DNA of 64,000 nucleotides from assembly GCF_900996245.1 (NCBI RefSeq), contig NZ_CAAJGK010000118.1, positions 186,001-250,000 on the forward strand. Reading direction: 5' to 3'. Position 1 is the first letter of the stretch. Every line of letters begins with the position of its first letter. The notes below the pieces were generated by a model. That model did no database searches. It saw only the letters and a program-made list of their open reading frames with translations, and was not told where the DNA came from. Position numbers and translations under genes: made by a program. Source of the DNA: Paraburkholderia sp. BCC1886. GTDB lineage: Bacteria; Pseudomonadota; Gammaproteobacteria; Burkholderiales; Burkholderiaceae. Below are positions 43,431 through 52,403 of the stretch, in pieces.

Positions 43431-46175
43431 TCAGGCTGCGTCCTCCGCATGCTCGTCCTTTTTAATTTTTCTGATTTTGTGTTTGATGGGCACCGGCAAA
43501 TCGACTGGCGTGATGCTCACGTGATCTGCTGTCGAGTCAAAGGCCAAGCGCACTGTACTCCCGCTTTCGAATGCTTCGCCAAGCAACTCGCGCGCGAGGA
43601 AAGTCTCCACTTCCAGCCGGATCTGGCGTTTGAGTTCGCGCGCCCCGTATTGCGGTTGATAGCCCGTTTCCACCAGATGCTCGACAAGCGAATCGTCGAT
43701 CTGCACGACAATTCGCTGCGCGGCGGCGGTGCGGACAACCCGGTCGAGCTGGATCCGCACAATGGCGCGAATATCCTCGCGCGTCAGCGAGTGGAAGACG
43801 ATGATCTCATCGATCCGGTTAAGGAATTCCGGTCTGAAGTTTCCCCTGAGTTCCTGCAACAATGCGTCGCGAAGCGCTTTTTCGTTCATCCGTTGCGTGG
43901 GGTCCTGCTCGAGGTCGCCCAACATCAACGATGCCCCCAGGTTGCTGGTTGCGATGATGACAGTATTCGAGAAGTCGACCACACGCCCCTTTCCGTCGGT
44001 TAGTCGTCCATCGTCGAACACCTGGAGTAAAACATTGTTGACATCGGTATGCGCCTTTTCGATCTCATCGAGCAGAATAACGCTATAGGGCTGGCGCCTC
44101 ACACGCTCGGTCAGTTGACCACCTTCCTCATAACCGACGTAGCCAGGCGGCGCTCCGATCAGACGGGCCACTGCATGGCGCTCCATGTATTCGGACATAT
44201 CGATGCGAATGATTGCCTGCTCGTCGCCGAACACGGTCTCCGCCAGCGCTTTGGCCAACTCCGTTTTGCCGACGCCCGTTGGTCCAAGAAAGAGCAAGGT
44301 TGCAATCGGGCGGTTGGCCTGACCCAGGCCCGCTCGCGATACTCTCACCGCATCGCTGACCGCTTTTACGGCCTGGTCCTGACCGATCACACGCATGCGC
44401 AACCGCTCTTCGAGCTTGAGCAACCTCGCGCGCTCTTCCTGGGTCAGTTCGCTCACCGGAACGCCCGTCAGTTTCGAAACGACCGCGGCGACTGCAAGTA
44501 CCGATACCTCCAGCGTTTCGGAACCACTCTTGCGCTGCCAGGCTTCCGTCTGCTCCTCGAGTTCAGCTTTTTTTATCTTGATGCTTTGCTCATGCACCTT
44601 GGCAGAATCGAAGTGCTTTCGTGACGACGCATAGTCCTGCTCGCGTTTCAGTTGTGCGATTTCCGCTTCGAGCTCCTGCATCGCAAGCGGCCTTGAACTC
44701 GCACTGATCCGAACACGAGCGGCCGCCTGATCGATGACATCGATCGCCTTGTCGGGTAAGAAACGGTTCGTGATGTACCGATCGGCCAGCTCGGTGGCCG
44801 CAACGAAGGCTTCGTCCGCGAATGTGACCTGATGGTGCTCTTCAAGCTTATCGCGTAGACCCCGAAGGATCACGATCGTCTGTTCGACGGTCGGCTCGCA
44901 GATCAGGACCGGTTGAAACCGTCGTTCGAGCGCCGCGTCCTTCTCGATGTACTTCTGATATTCATTCAAGGTCGTGGCGCCGATCAGGCTAAGCTCACCG
45001 CGCGCGAGCGCGGGCTTCAGGACATTGGCAATGTCGAGACCTCCCTCGCCGCCACCCTGCCCGGTGCCGACTATAGTGTGCAACTCATCGATAAAGAGGA
45101 TGAGCTCGTCCTTCTTCGCCGTCACTTCATCGATCAGCGCCTTGGCACGCTCCTCGAACTCGCCCCGGTACTTTGCGCCTGCCACCATGGAATTGAGGTT
45201 CACTTCCACCAGCCGTCGACCGCGCAGCACTTCTGGTACTTCCCCGCTGACGATCCGCTGCGCGAGGCCCTCCACGATCGCGGTCTTGCCGACTCCCGGC
45301 TCGCCGATCAGCACCGGATTATTCTTCCGGCGCCTCGCCAGCACCTCGATCGTGCTTTCGATTTCCTGCGCCCGTCCCACCACCGGGTCGAGCTTGCCTT
45401 GCTTCGCGAGCGCCGTCAGGTCCCGACCGAATTTGTCGAGAGTCGGTGTGCCAGTCGACGCTTCGACGCGGCCATCCTGAGATCCCTTGCCGATCACTTT
45501 CACGGTTTTCTGACGAATCATCTCCGGCGACACACCGTACTTCTTCAGCAACGTTCCAGCGAGACTGTCGGGAACCGATGCAAGACCGATCAGCAGATGC
45601 TCGGGTCCAACATAGGAGTGCCCCAACTCATGTGACGCTTCGAACGCGTGAACGAAAACCTTCTTGAGCCGCGGGGAGATGGTCATCCTGTCCGACGTGG
45701 CTTCGACGGGAGAAATGCCATGCGGCGCATGCTGGTCCAGATAGCTCCGGATGTCGTCCGGCGAAAGTTTCAGTTCCTTGAATAAAGCCAGACCGACTTC
45801 GGTATCGGCCAGCACATACAGCAGATGTTCTGTGTCGAGTTCGGTTCGATGCAACTCGTGGGCTTTTTCTCCGGCGCGCTGGAGAACTTCGATGGTTTGC
45901 TCGCTGAACGCATCGGTTGGTTCGACAGATTCCTTCTCCAGGTTTGCGTTCCACGACGCCCCGTCACTCCGGTCGGCGGGCATGTCACCTGGAAAGTTCG
46001 ACACTCCACCCTGCCCGAGGATCGAATCGAATGGGGAGACCATGCTTTGATGGCGCGTCAACTCGCGGTAGTGATAGTCACAGATGGACATCGATCTGCG
46101 CTGACCGTTTTGCGCCACGATAACGCGAACGACGGCGGGACGAGAGTTGCAAATCTCACAGAGTTGGTTCGGCAT
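43431..46175 (-). CDS. ClpG/ClpK-like AAA+ disaggregase with N-terminal zinc finger
   Basis: A 914-residue Hsp100 protein. Cys6, Cys9, Cys32 and His35 (CEIC...CDYH) form a putative zinc finger, as in the ClpK/ClpG group of stress-tolerance islands. Then come the double Clp N-domain (about 85-230), AAA1 (Walker A GEPGVGKT about 291-298), a short middle coiled coil, and AAA2 (GPTGVGKT about 631-638, with GAPPGYVGYEEGGQLT). The ClpP-docking loop (VGF/IGF after TSNLGA) is not visible, so it is likely a stand-alone disaggregase, not a protease partner. ATG 46175 is preferred over 46184 for ribosome-site spacing. It converges with the hybrid kinase gene and has island element copy 5 upstream. Confidence 0.9.
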   Translation of the reverse strand: MPNQLCEICNSRPAVVRVIVAQNGQRRSMSICDYHYRELTRHQSMVSPFDSILGQGGVSNFPGDMPADRSDGASWNANLEKESVEPTDAFSEQTIEVLQRAGEKAHELHRTELDTEHLLYVLADTEVGLALFKELKLSPDDIRSYLDQHAPHGISPVEATSDRMTISPRLKKVFVHAFEASHELGHSYVGPEHLLIGLASVPDSLAGTLLKKYGVSPEMIRQKTVKVIGKGSQDGRVEASTGTPTLDKFGRDLTALAKQGKLDPVVGRAQEIESTIEVLARRRKNNPVLIGEPGVGKTAIVEGLAQRIVSGEVPEVLRGRRLVEVNLNSMVAGAKYRGEFEERAKALIDEVTAKKDELILFIDELHTIVGTGQGGGEGGLDIANVLKPALARGELSLIGATTLNEYQKYIEKDAALERRFQPVLICEPTVEQTIVILRGLRDKLEEHHQVTFADEAFVAATELADRYITNRFLPDKAIDVIDQAAARVRISASSRPLAMQELEAEIAQLKREQDYASSRKHFDSAKVHEQSIKIKKAELEEQTEAWQRKSGSETLEVSVLAVAAVVSKLTGVPVSELTQEERARLLKLEERLRMRVIGQDQAVKAVSDAVRVSRAGLGQANRPIATLLFLGPTGVGKTELAKALAETVFGDEQAIIRIDMSEYMERHAVARLIGAPPGYVGYEEGGQLTERVRRQPYSVILLDEIEKAHTDVNNVLLQVFDDGRLTDGKGRVVDFSNTVIIATSNLGASLMLGDLEQDPTQRMNEKALRDALLQELRGNFRPEFLNRIDEIIVFHSLTREDIRAIVRIQLDRVVRTAAAQRIVVQIDDSLVEHLVETGYQPQYGARELKRQIRLEVETFLARELLGEAFESGSTVRLAFDSTADHVSITPVDLPVPIKHKIRKIKKDEHAEDAA

Positions 46176-46184
46176 TTTTCCCAT

Positions 46185-46744
46185 CCTGCATGGCAGAGCC
46201 CCGGATGAATGACGCGATGGTCGTCAATGAGTCTCGACTCAACGCTCCAAGGATAGATAGACATTAGAAATCCGGATCGGGATGGCGACTCGCATGTCAG
46301 TTCGCCGGTCGGCTCGAAGGTCGACACAAAGCACCGATCACCGTCACCATAGTCGTGGGTAAAGCATCGGCGATAGACTCGGAAACTACTCAGTCGCATG
46401 CACGATCATGGCAAAGGAGTCGTGTCGTCGGCTGCCGGATCGGCGAAATCAGAATCCATACTCGCTATTTGTACGGTGTCGTACCGCATGTGCAACCGCA
46501 CTCACGTATCGTGCGGAAAGCTCGACGTACCCTGTGGCTGGATGCGCCAGGGTTAATTCACGATGGACATCCATTACTCAAAGCGGGAGCCTGCATCGAC
46601 ATGTCCGGTTTCCTGGAAATTGGCCTCCTCTCGGCCGTCGGTCACGACAAGCTGGCTCGCACGTTCAGGGCACGAGGCTTGTTAATCGCACGCGCGATCG
46701 GTCAACACGACGTCAATCCCGGCCAGTTGTGCAAATGGACTGCG
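46185..46744. other. Intergenic region upstream of the ClpG gene
   Basis: About 560 bases without a confident gene. The left half is the ClpG promoter region, with the decamer AACGCTCCAA near 46240 and island element copy 5 at 46372-46392. From 46355 to beyond 46744 one plus-strand frame is open for 170 codons, but it runs 120 bases into the 3' end of the antisense MFS gene, has no good ribosome site and shows no recognisable domain. Codon bias here is weaker than in the neighbouring genes; this may be a decayed gene marking the right edge of the island. Confidence 0.5.
46372..46392 (+). promoter_or_regulatory. Repeated island element, copy 5
   Basis: GATAGAC followed by TCGGAAACTACTCA, about 200 bases upstream of the ClpG start and in the opposite orientation to it. 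The nearest plus-strand gene is more than 2 kb away, so ClpG is the only sensible target. Confidence 0.75.
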
Positions 46745-48346
46745 TCAGTGATCGTCCCGCACAAGCTCGGATACTGGCAGCACGACGTCAGCTATCGGCG
46801 CGGGGGTAGGCGGGTTGCCCGCCTCCGCGCCAAACGGTGCGTCTTGTACCCGAACCCGGCTTAAGAATGCGAATGCCGCGAGCGCGCACGACAGCGTAAC
46901 GACCGTGAGTACTTCGAGCAGGCTGCCGAACGCCGCAAGGTAGCTGGCCTTGAGCGTTGCGTGCGCAACGTCCGGCAGCAGTGTCGCAGCGTGGGCGAGG
47001 TCACCCGTTGCGAGCCGTGCGGCCGCCTCGGCGATAGCCGCCGGTTCCGCGTGCAGAGCCGCCGCGCGCAGACGGCTCTGCACGAGCGCCGCAAGCAGCG
47101 CGCTCACCAGCGCGAGCGCTACGCCTTCCCCCGCGACACGCGTCGTGCTGAAAATGCCCGTCGCCATTCCCGCGCGCGATTTCGGCACCACGCTCACCGA
47201 CAGACCGTCCATCAGCCCCCAAGGCATCCCCGCACCGATGCCGATCGCGAGCATCGGACCGATCGCGCTTGCCCCCGCACCGGTGCGCAACGCGTCGGCG
47301 AGCGTGTAAAGCCCGGCCGCGGCGATCAGCAGCCCGATCCCCGAGATTGCGCCCGCCGACATCCAGCGCGTGAGCGTCGCTGCAACGAATGGCACGACCA
47401 GCATCGGAGCAGACAGCGCGAGCATCAGCCAGCCGGCGTGGATCTCGTCATAGCCGTCGACGCCGATGAAGCGCAGTGGCAATACGACGAGCAGCACGAT
47501 GTAGCAGTAGCAGGTCGCGATGGGCAGCACCTGGACACCGACGAAGCGCGGATAGCGGAACAGCGACAGATCCAGCATCGGACGCGCGACGCGCATCTCG
47601 ACGACGACGAACGAGACGGCGAACGCAACGCTCGCGGCGAGTAACCCGGCTACGGTCGTCGACGTCCAGCCGCGCGACGGCGCTTCGATGACGCCGCACG
47701 TAAAGCAGGTGAGCGCGGCCGTGAACGTCAAGGTGCCGACCCAGTCCAGCTGGCGCGTGTGTGGATCGCGTGATTCGCGCATCCGCGGCACGCCGAACGC
47801 AAGCGACAACGCGCCTGCCAGTGCACCGGTCGCAAAAATCGCGCGCCAGCCGAACTGCGAAATTAGCCATCCGGCAAGCACCGGCCCGAACGCGAGACCG
47901 ATTCCAAACGTCGTGCCGAGTGCACTGAATGCGCGGGTTCGTGCGTGGCCGTCGAACTCCTGTGCGAGCGCAGAGGTGCCTCCAGCGAGTGCCGCTGCGG
48001 CCGCCACACCTTGCGCGGCACGCAGCAGATCAAAAACCACGATCGACGGCGCGAAGCCAAGCGCGAGCGAGGCCAGCGTGAAGCCTGCGACACCCCACGC
48101 GAACAGCCGCCTGCGGCCGAACCGGTCCGCGAGCGTGCCCGCCGCCATCAGCAGGCTGCCGAACGCAAGCATGAACGCGTTGGTAATCCAGTTCATCGCG
48201 ACAGGGCCGCCGCCCAGGTCGCGGCCGATCGCAGGTGTTGCAACTGCGCCGCCGGAGAATGCAAGCGGCAACGCCAGCGCAGCCACGCAGACGGCGGCTA
48301 GCACGACGAGCCGCCTCGTCGAGTTGGGAGAATTCATAGGGTCCAT
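46745..48346 (-). CDS. MFS drug exporter, DHA2 (EmrB/QacA) family
   Basis: A 533-residue permease with about 14 membrane segments. Motif A is LADRFGRRRLFAWG after segment 2 and motif C lies around GIGLAFGPVLAGWL in segment 5, marking a proton-driven exporter. AGGAG five bases before ATG 48346 fixes the start; a further upstream frame is not needed. It is divergent from a LysR regulator 153 bases away. GC content and codon bias are higher than in the stress island to its left, so it begins a new block. Substrates are likely hydrophobic toxins or antibiotics, but none can be named. Confidence 0.9.
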   Translation of the reverse strand: MDPMNSPNSTRRLVVLAAVCVAALALPLAFSGGAVATPAIGRDLGGGPVAMNWITNAFMLAFGSLLMAAGTLADRFGRRRLFAWGVAGFTLASLALGFAPSIVVFDLLRAAQGVAAAAALAGGTSALAQEFDGHARTRAFSALGTTFGIGLAFGPVLAGWLISQFGWRAIFATGALAGALSLAFGVPRMRESRDPHTRQLDWVGTLTFTAALTCFTCGVIEAPSRGWTSTTVAGLLAASVAFAVSFVVVEMRVARPMLDLSLFRYPRFVGVQVLPIATCYCYIVLLVVLPLRFIGVDGYDEIHAGWLMLALSAPMLVVPFVAATLTRWMSAGAISGIGLLIAAAGLYTLADALRTGAGASAIGPMLAIGIGAGMPWGLMDGLSVSVVPKSRAGMATGIFSTTRVAGEGVALALVSALLAALVQSRLRAAALHAEPAAIAEAAARLATGDLAHAATLLPDVAHATLKASYLAAFGSLLEVLTVVTLSCALAAFAFLSRVRVQDAPFGAEAGNPPTPAPIADVVLPVSELVRDDH

Positions 48347-48454
48347 CACCGCTCCTGGTTGAATGCCGATGCATAGGCACATTTGCGCATTGGCCGAGCG
48401 ACGAAGGATAAATCCGATTCAATACACCAAAAACAGTCCCGGAGTCCGTAAATA

Positions 48455-48471
48455 GCGGATTAAAATTCCGC
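48455..48471. promoter_or_regulatory. Candidate LysR operator
   Basis: GCGGATTAAAATTCCGC, a dyad with 5-bp arms and a 7-bp AT centre, 29 bases before the LysR start in the region shared with the divergent exporter. The size and AT-rich centre fit a LysR-type recognition site. Confidence 0.5.
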
Positions 48472-48499
48472 AATAAGCCAACATCGAGGTCGCACTGGC

Positions 48500-49390
48500 A
48501 TGGACAACCTGAACGGCATTGTCGCGTTCGTCCGCACGGCGGAGACGCTCAGCTTCGTCGCGGCTGGACGCAAGCTCGGCATCTCCGCGTCGGCGGTCGG
48601 AAAGACGATCGCGAAGCTCGAGCGTTCGCTCGGCGTGCGGCTCTTTCACCGAACCACGCGCCGAGTCACGCTGACCGAAGAAGGGCGGCATTTTCACGAA
48701 CACTGTCACCGGATTCTCGAGGACTTACGCGACGCGGAGGCCATGCTGTCTAAGGCAGCGCAGACGCCGCGTGGCCGGTTACGCGTGAGCCTGCCCGTGA
48801 TCGGCTACCGCTTCCTGCTGCCGGTACTGCCCGCATTCAGCGCGCGCTATCCGGACGTCGAACTCGATCTCGACTTTAATGACCGGCTCGTCGACGTGGT
48901 CGATGGAGGCTTCGACGCAGTGATCCGCAGCGGTGCGCTCACCGATTCGAGTTTGACGTCGCGCCGGCTCGGTCCGTTCCGTTTCGTGCTGTGCGCGTCG
49001 CCTGGCTACGCTGCACGTGTGGGTCTGCCGCGCAAGCTTGCCGAGCTGTCCGGGCACGCCTGCGTGCGCTACCGGTTTCCGACCACCGGCAAGCTGCAGC
49101 CGTGGACGCTTACGGCAGACGGCAGCGAACCGCCGAACCTGAGCACCGCGATGACCTGCAACAACATGGAGGCGCTGCGTGGCGCGGTGATTGCCGGCTT
49201 CGGGATCGGCTTCATGCCGGACTTCCTCGCACACGACGCGCTCGCGAGCGGCGAACTCGTCAGTGTGCTCGACGACCACCCGATCGCGCACGGTCAGTTT
49301 TCGATCCTGTGGCCGTCGAGCCGGCAACTGCTTCCAAAACTGCGCGTCTTCGTCGACTTCATGTGCGCGCACCTGTTTGCGGAGCCGTGA
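48500..49390 (+). CDS. LysR family transcriptional regulator
   Basis: A 296-residue LysR regulator. The helix-turn-helix (about 3-60) reads FVRTAETLSFVAAGRKLGISAS and VGKTIAKLERSLGVRLFHRTTR; the effector domain has GRLRVSLPVIGY and GFGIGFMPDFLAHDAL. This wording is typical of the CrgA/AaeR-like group that controls adjacent exporters or oxidoreductases. Divergent placement and a dyad in the shared promoter indicate control of the DHA2 exporter at 46745. The 256-base region after its stop (to 49646) shows no gene. Confidence 0.92.
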   Translation: MDNLNGIVAFVRTAETLSFVAAGRKLGISASAVGKTIAKLERSLGVRLFHRTTRRVTLTEEGRHFHEHCHRILEDLRDAEAMLSKAAQTPRGRLRVSLPVIGYRFLLPVLPAFSARYPDVELDLDFNDRLVDVVDGGFDAVIRSGALTDSSLTSRRLGPFRFVLCASPGYAARVGLPRKLAELSGHACVRYRFPTTGKLQPWTLTADGSEPPNLSTAMTCNNMEALRGAVIAGFGIGFMPDFLAHDALASGELVSVLDDHPIAHGQFSILWPSSRQLLPKLRVFVDFMCAHLFAEP

Positions 49391-49646
49391 GAATCGGTGT
49401 GAGGAAAAGAGGGTTGCGTTACGGAAACGGATTTTGCCCCATGCGCTGTTGCCCCACTCTCCCGTATATCGAGCGGACGCGCGTGAAATTCTCCGTGCGT
49501 TTCGAGGCCCGAAAACCACGCATGCGGTGCTCGAACTCGCGTGTTTTTGCAGGCTGTTCTCTGCCTGGTCGAGCGGTTCCTCGATGTCACGCAAGCTCGA
49601 CTGTAAACGGAAATACCACCGCCCCACGCAACTGATGATCCGGCCG

Positions 49647-50828
49647 TCAACGGTTCACGCTGCCGAAACACATCCAGAGCGCAAGCGAACCCGTCGATAC
49701 AAAGCCCAGCACTAGAAATGCGCTCGCATATCCAAAATGCTGAGCGAGCACACCGCCCAGCGCAGGACTCAGCGCGGCGCCCGCGGCCTGAAAGGTCATG
49801 ACGACACCCTGCCCGACATTCACACGCCCCGTGCCCTGCAGCAGCCGCACCACCAGCGCAGGTACTGCGACGCTCTGTAACCCCGCGCCTATGCCGTCGA
49901 GCGCCTGAACCGGCCATACCCCCCACGAGGTGATGAACATCGCCGCGACCAATCCGCGTAGAGGCAATGCGAGAAACGTAATCAGGATCACGCGCCAGTA
50001 GCCGATCCGGTGAATCAGCCGATTCGCAAGACACGCCGCGACGACCATCACCAGTTGCGCAACGACGATGGTCTCAGCGGTGAAGGCATTCGGCTCGCCC
50101 TGATGCGCCGCGACGACTGCGAGTCCGTAAAGCGGCAGCATCGCCGCATTGCACAGATGAAACATCGCGAGCGATGCCGCGAGCACCAGCAACGGTCGGC
50201 AGGTCAACAGCACGCGAAATCCGCTCGCATGCTCTTGCTCGTTCGGTACCGATTCTCCGAGGCCACGTGCGCTGTCGTGATCGATCGCATCTCGCCGGAT
50301 GGCCAGCGTCGAGATGACCGTCAGGATGCCGAACACACCGGCGAGTACGAACACCGCACCGAATCCATAGCGCCATCCGAGCCAGCCCGAAAGCGCGGCT
50401 CCAATCACGTTACCCGCGTGGTTCGCAACCTGGTTGCGGCCGAACTGCCGGTTAAAGCCCTTTTCCTTAACGATTCCGAGCGTCACGCCGGTCACGGCAG
50501 GACCGAGCGCGGCGCCGGTCACGGCCGTGAAAATCTGCGACGAGGCCACCATCCAGTAGTCGTGCGACACCCACAGCACGAGTGACGCGAGTGTCGTCAT
50601 CACCCCTGCGATGACAATGATGCCGCGCTTGTGATGCGTGGCATCGACCAATGCACCCGCCGGCGAGGTCGCGAGCATTCCTGCGATACCGCCCAGCGTC
50701 ATGACCGTGCCGATCGCCTGGGGAAGCCAGCCGTGTGCCTGCAGAAAAACGCCGAGGAACGGCCCGATGCCTGCCTGGACATCGGCCATGAAAAAATTCA
50801 GTGCTTCTAGTGCGTACTGAGCATTCAT
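49647..50828 (-). CDS. MFS transporter
   Basis: A 393-residue permease with about 12 membrane segments, starting MNAQYALEALNFFMADVQAGIGP. The family recognised by this N-terminus and by the GFNRQFGRNQVANHAGNV block in the middle is widespread in Burkholderiales and rhizobia but has no firm substrate. It is transcribed leftward downstream of the duplicated-domain proteins and 123 bases beyond them, so it may be the last gene of the sigma-54-driven unit. Confidence 0.85.
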   Translation of the reverse strand: MNAQYALEALNFFMADVQAGIGPFLGVFLQAHGWLPQAIGTVMTLGGIAGMLATSPAGALVDATHHKRGIIVIAGVMTTLASLVLWVSHDYWMVASSQIFTAVTGAALGPAVTGVTLGIVKEKGFNRQFGRNQVANHAGNVIGAALSGWLGWRYGFGAVFVLAGVFGILTVISTLAIRRDAIDHDSARGLGESVPNEQEHASGFRVLLTCRPLLVLAASLAMFHLCNAAMLPLYGLAVVAAHQGEPNAFTAETIVVAQLVMVVAACLANRLIHRIGYWRVILITFLALPLRGLVAAMFITSWGVWPVQALDGIGAGLQSVAVPALVVRLLQGTGRVNVGQGVVMTFQAAGAALSPALGGVLAQHFGYASAFLVLGFVSTGSLALWMCFGSVNR

Positions 50829-50951
50829 GGTTCACCAATGGCGTCCGTTCCTGATCGGGAGTTTCGTACTGGTCGTCGCCCGAGGCGTTGAGGTTTCCGA
50901 AGTGCACCCAGTTCCACATGACACGTGCTCGATAACAGGAACGCCGACCCG

Positions 50952-51503
50952 TCAGGCGGACTCCGGTGCGTCGACGAGTTCTGCTATTTCGTCGACTTCG
51001 ATCGTGCGTCCGAGCCGGTTTTTGACTCCATGACCCCACGCGTGAACGTACGCGCCCGGACTCAGATAAGCGCTCAACTCCGCGGCAGCGTGCGGCGGCA
51101 TGCGCAGGGACGTACCGTCGTCCAGCAGCGCCCCACGCAATTCGCCCTTCGGACCGAAAAGCGACAGCACCACTTCGCCGGACGCGTCCATCGGTGTGCG
51201 TTCGACAAGCGGCTTGTGATGCTTCTCACCGTGGTGATGCGGACCGTCGTCGAGAATCAGCACGCCGTCCCGAGTGGTGAGGGAGACGGCGGCGATCATG
51301 TCGGCATCGCGAGGCTTGACGCCGCGTACGCGAACGACATCGCCGAGTGCCACGTGACGCGCGAGTTGCTTCGACAGATGCGGCGGAAAGTGAACCTGAC
51401 GCGAGCCGATGAGGAGACCATCGACTTCACCGTGCGGATTCAACAGGAAACGCGTGACTTTGCCGCGTGTTTCCGGAAGGCTGGCGGGATCGATCCAATG
51501 CAT
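50952..51503 (-). CDS. Duplicated-domain protein, cytoplasmic, with His-rich linker
   Basis: A 183-residue protein built of two similar halves of about 65 residues. Half 1 has NPHGEVDGLL, then FPPHLSKQL and GDVVRVRG; half 2 has GPKGELRGALLDDG, then MPPHAAAEL and GAYVHAWG. The linker carries DDGPHHHGEKHH, a possible metal or pH sensor. There is no signal peptide. The halves match those of the lipoprotein encoded just upstream (51570-52304), so the two are paralogues. The alternation of short beta strands suggests an OB-like fold. I do not recognise the family and assign no function. Confidence 0.8.
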   Translation of the reverse strand: MHWIDPASLPETRGKVTRFLLNPHGEVDGLLIGSRQVHFPPHLSKQLARHVALGDVVRVRGVKPRDADMIAAVSLTTRDGVLILDDGPHHHGEKHHKPLVERTPMDASGEVVLSLFGPKGELRGALLDDGTSLRMPPHAAAELSAYLSPGAYVHAWGHGVKNRLGRTIEVDEIAELVDAPESA

Positions 51504-51569
51504 GTTCTATGTCCTGTGTGAAGGTAATCGTCTGTGAATGTGAGTCGAGGCTGGCCGGATAGCCCGGTC

Positions 51570-52304
51570 TCAAGGCATCGGCGCCTTGCGGTCGTAGAGC
51601 GGAGTCAGCTTGCCCGGCGAGCCGAATGCGGTCGCCTGCAGCGCGGTGCCGTACTGATTGCGCGTGCCATAGCCTTGCGCCGACACCGTCGCGCCGGTAC
51701 GAACCAGAGTCGCAAACTGTTGGGCCACGGGTGGCGTGAGTTTGATCACCGTGCCGTCCGAGAGGATCACACCATCCGGTTCGCCGCGCGGCGCAGTCGT
51801 GACTTGCGCCACCTGTCCTTGAGCGCTCAGACGCGCAAGGCCTTCGCCGCGTGCCGCGCGCGGCATCGGCCTCGCGCCCGGCAGCGCGGGTGCGTCCATC
51901 AGTTGCTGGCCGCTTCGCGTATCGGTGATGCGCTGGGCAGTCAGGTTGCCCCCTTTGTCGCGCGTGCCGCTCACCTGCACGCTATCGCCCTGGCGAACAG
52001 CCGAGGTCAGTTGCGAGCTCATATGCGGTGGAAAGCGCACGAGCTTGCCATCGTTGGTCATGAAGCCGTCGACATCGCCGTCCGGATTAGTCAGGAAGCG
52101 CACCACGGTGACCTGCGTGGTGGCGACAGAAGCAGCGTCGGCGAGCGGACCTGGCGAAGGCTCCGCCGCGACGGGCGGTGGTGCCACCGTCGCAACGGGC
52201 TGAGGTGGAGGTTGTAGCTGAGTCTGTGCCGAGCATCCGGCGCTCGCGGTGAGAACGGCTGCGAGCACGACGATTCGCAAGCTGGGGTACTGATTCGATT
52301 GCAT
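51570..52304 (-). CDS. Duplicated-domain lipoprotein
   Basis: A 244-residue exported protein. A signal peptide with lipobox ASAGC (Cys about 24) predicts lipid anchoring. A Pro-rich spacer (residues 30-55) is followed by two copies of the domain also found in the neighbouring cytoplasmic protein: NPDGDVDGFMTNDG, FPPHMSSQL, GDSVQVSG in copy 1, and APRGEPDGVILSDG, LTPPVAQQF, GATVSAQG in copy 2. AAGGAG lies shortly before ATG 52304. A near-perfect sigma-54 promoter ends about 30 bases upstream, and the response regulator gene lies right behind it. The function is unknown; an envelope component under two-component control is likely. Confidence 0.85.
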   Translation of the reverse strand: MQSNQYPSLRIVVLAAVLTASAGCSAQTQLQPPPQPVATVAPPPVAAEPSPGPLADAASVATTQVTVVRFLTNPDGDVDGFMTNDGKLVRFPPHMSSQLTSAVRQGDSVQVSGTRDKGGNLTAQRITDTRSGQQLMDAPALPGARPMPRAARGEGLARLSAQGQVAQVTTAPRGEPDGVILSDGTVIKLTPPVAQQFATLVRTGATVSAQGYGTRNQYGTALQATAFGSPGKLTPLYDRKAPMP

Positions 52305-52335
52305 GATTCACTCCTTGTGCGTAGCGAGGAGCTAT

Positions 52336-52352
52336 TTGCAAGGGCTATGCCA
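52336..52352 (-). promoter_or_regulatory. Sigma-54 (-24/-12) promoter
   Basis: On the minus strand TGGCATAGCCCTTGCAA matches the sigma-54 consensus TGGCAC-N5-TTGCA with correct GG-GC spacing. The predicted transcription start is near 52326, about 20 bases before the lipoprotein ATG. It lies directly downstream of the gene for a sigma-54-dependent activator. Confidence 0.8.
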
Positions 52353-52403
52353 TGCGAGCACGCCCGATGGCTCGGGGAACCGGCCGTTGAAGGCACGTAG
52401 AAG

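Noticed and set aside
46421..46558. A 45-codon Cys-rich frame starting with GTG after AAGGAG
   Set aside because: The spacing between AAGGAG and the GTG is only two bases, too short for normal initiation, and no homologue is recognised.
46355..46864. A 170-codon plus-strand frame at the right end of the stress island
   Set aside because: It has no ribosome site or known domain and runs 120 bases antisense into the MFS exporter gene. It is described as part of the gap instead.
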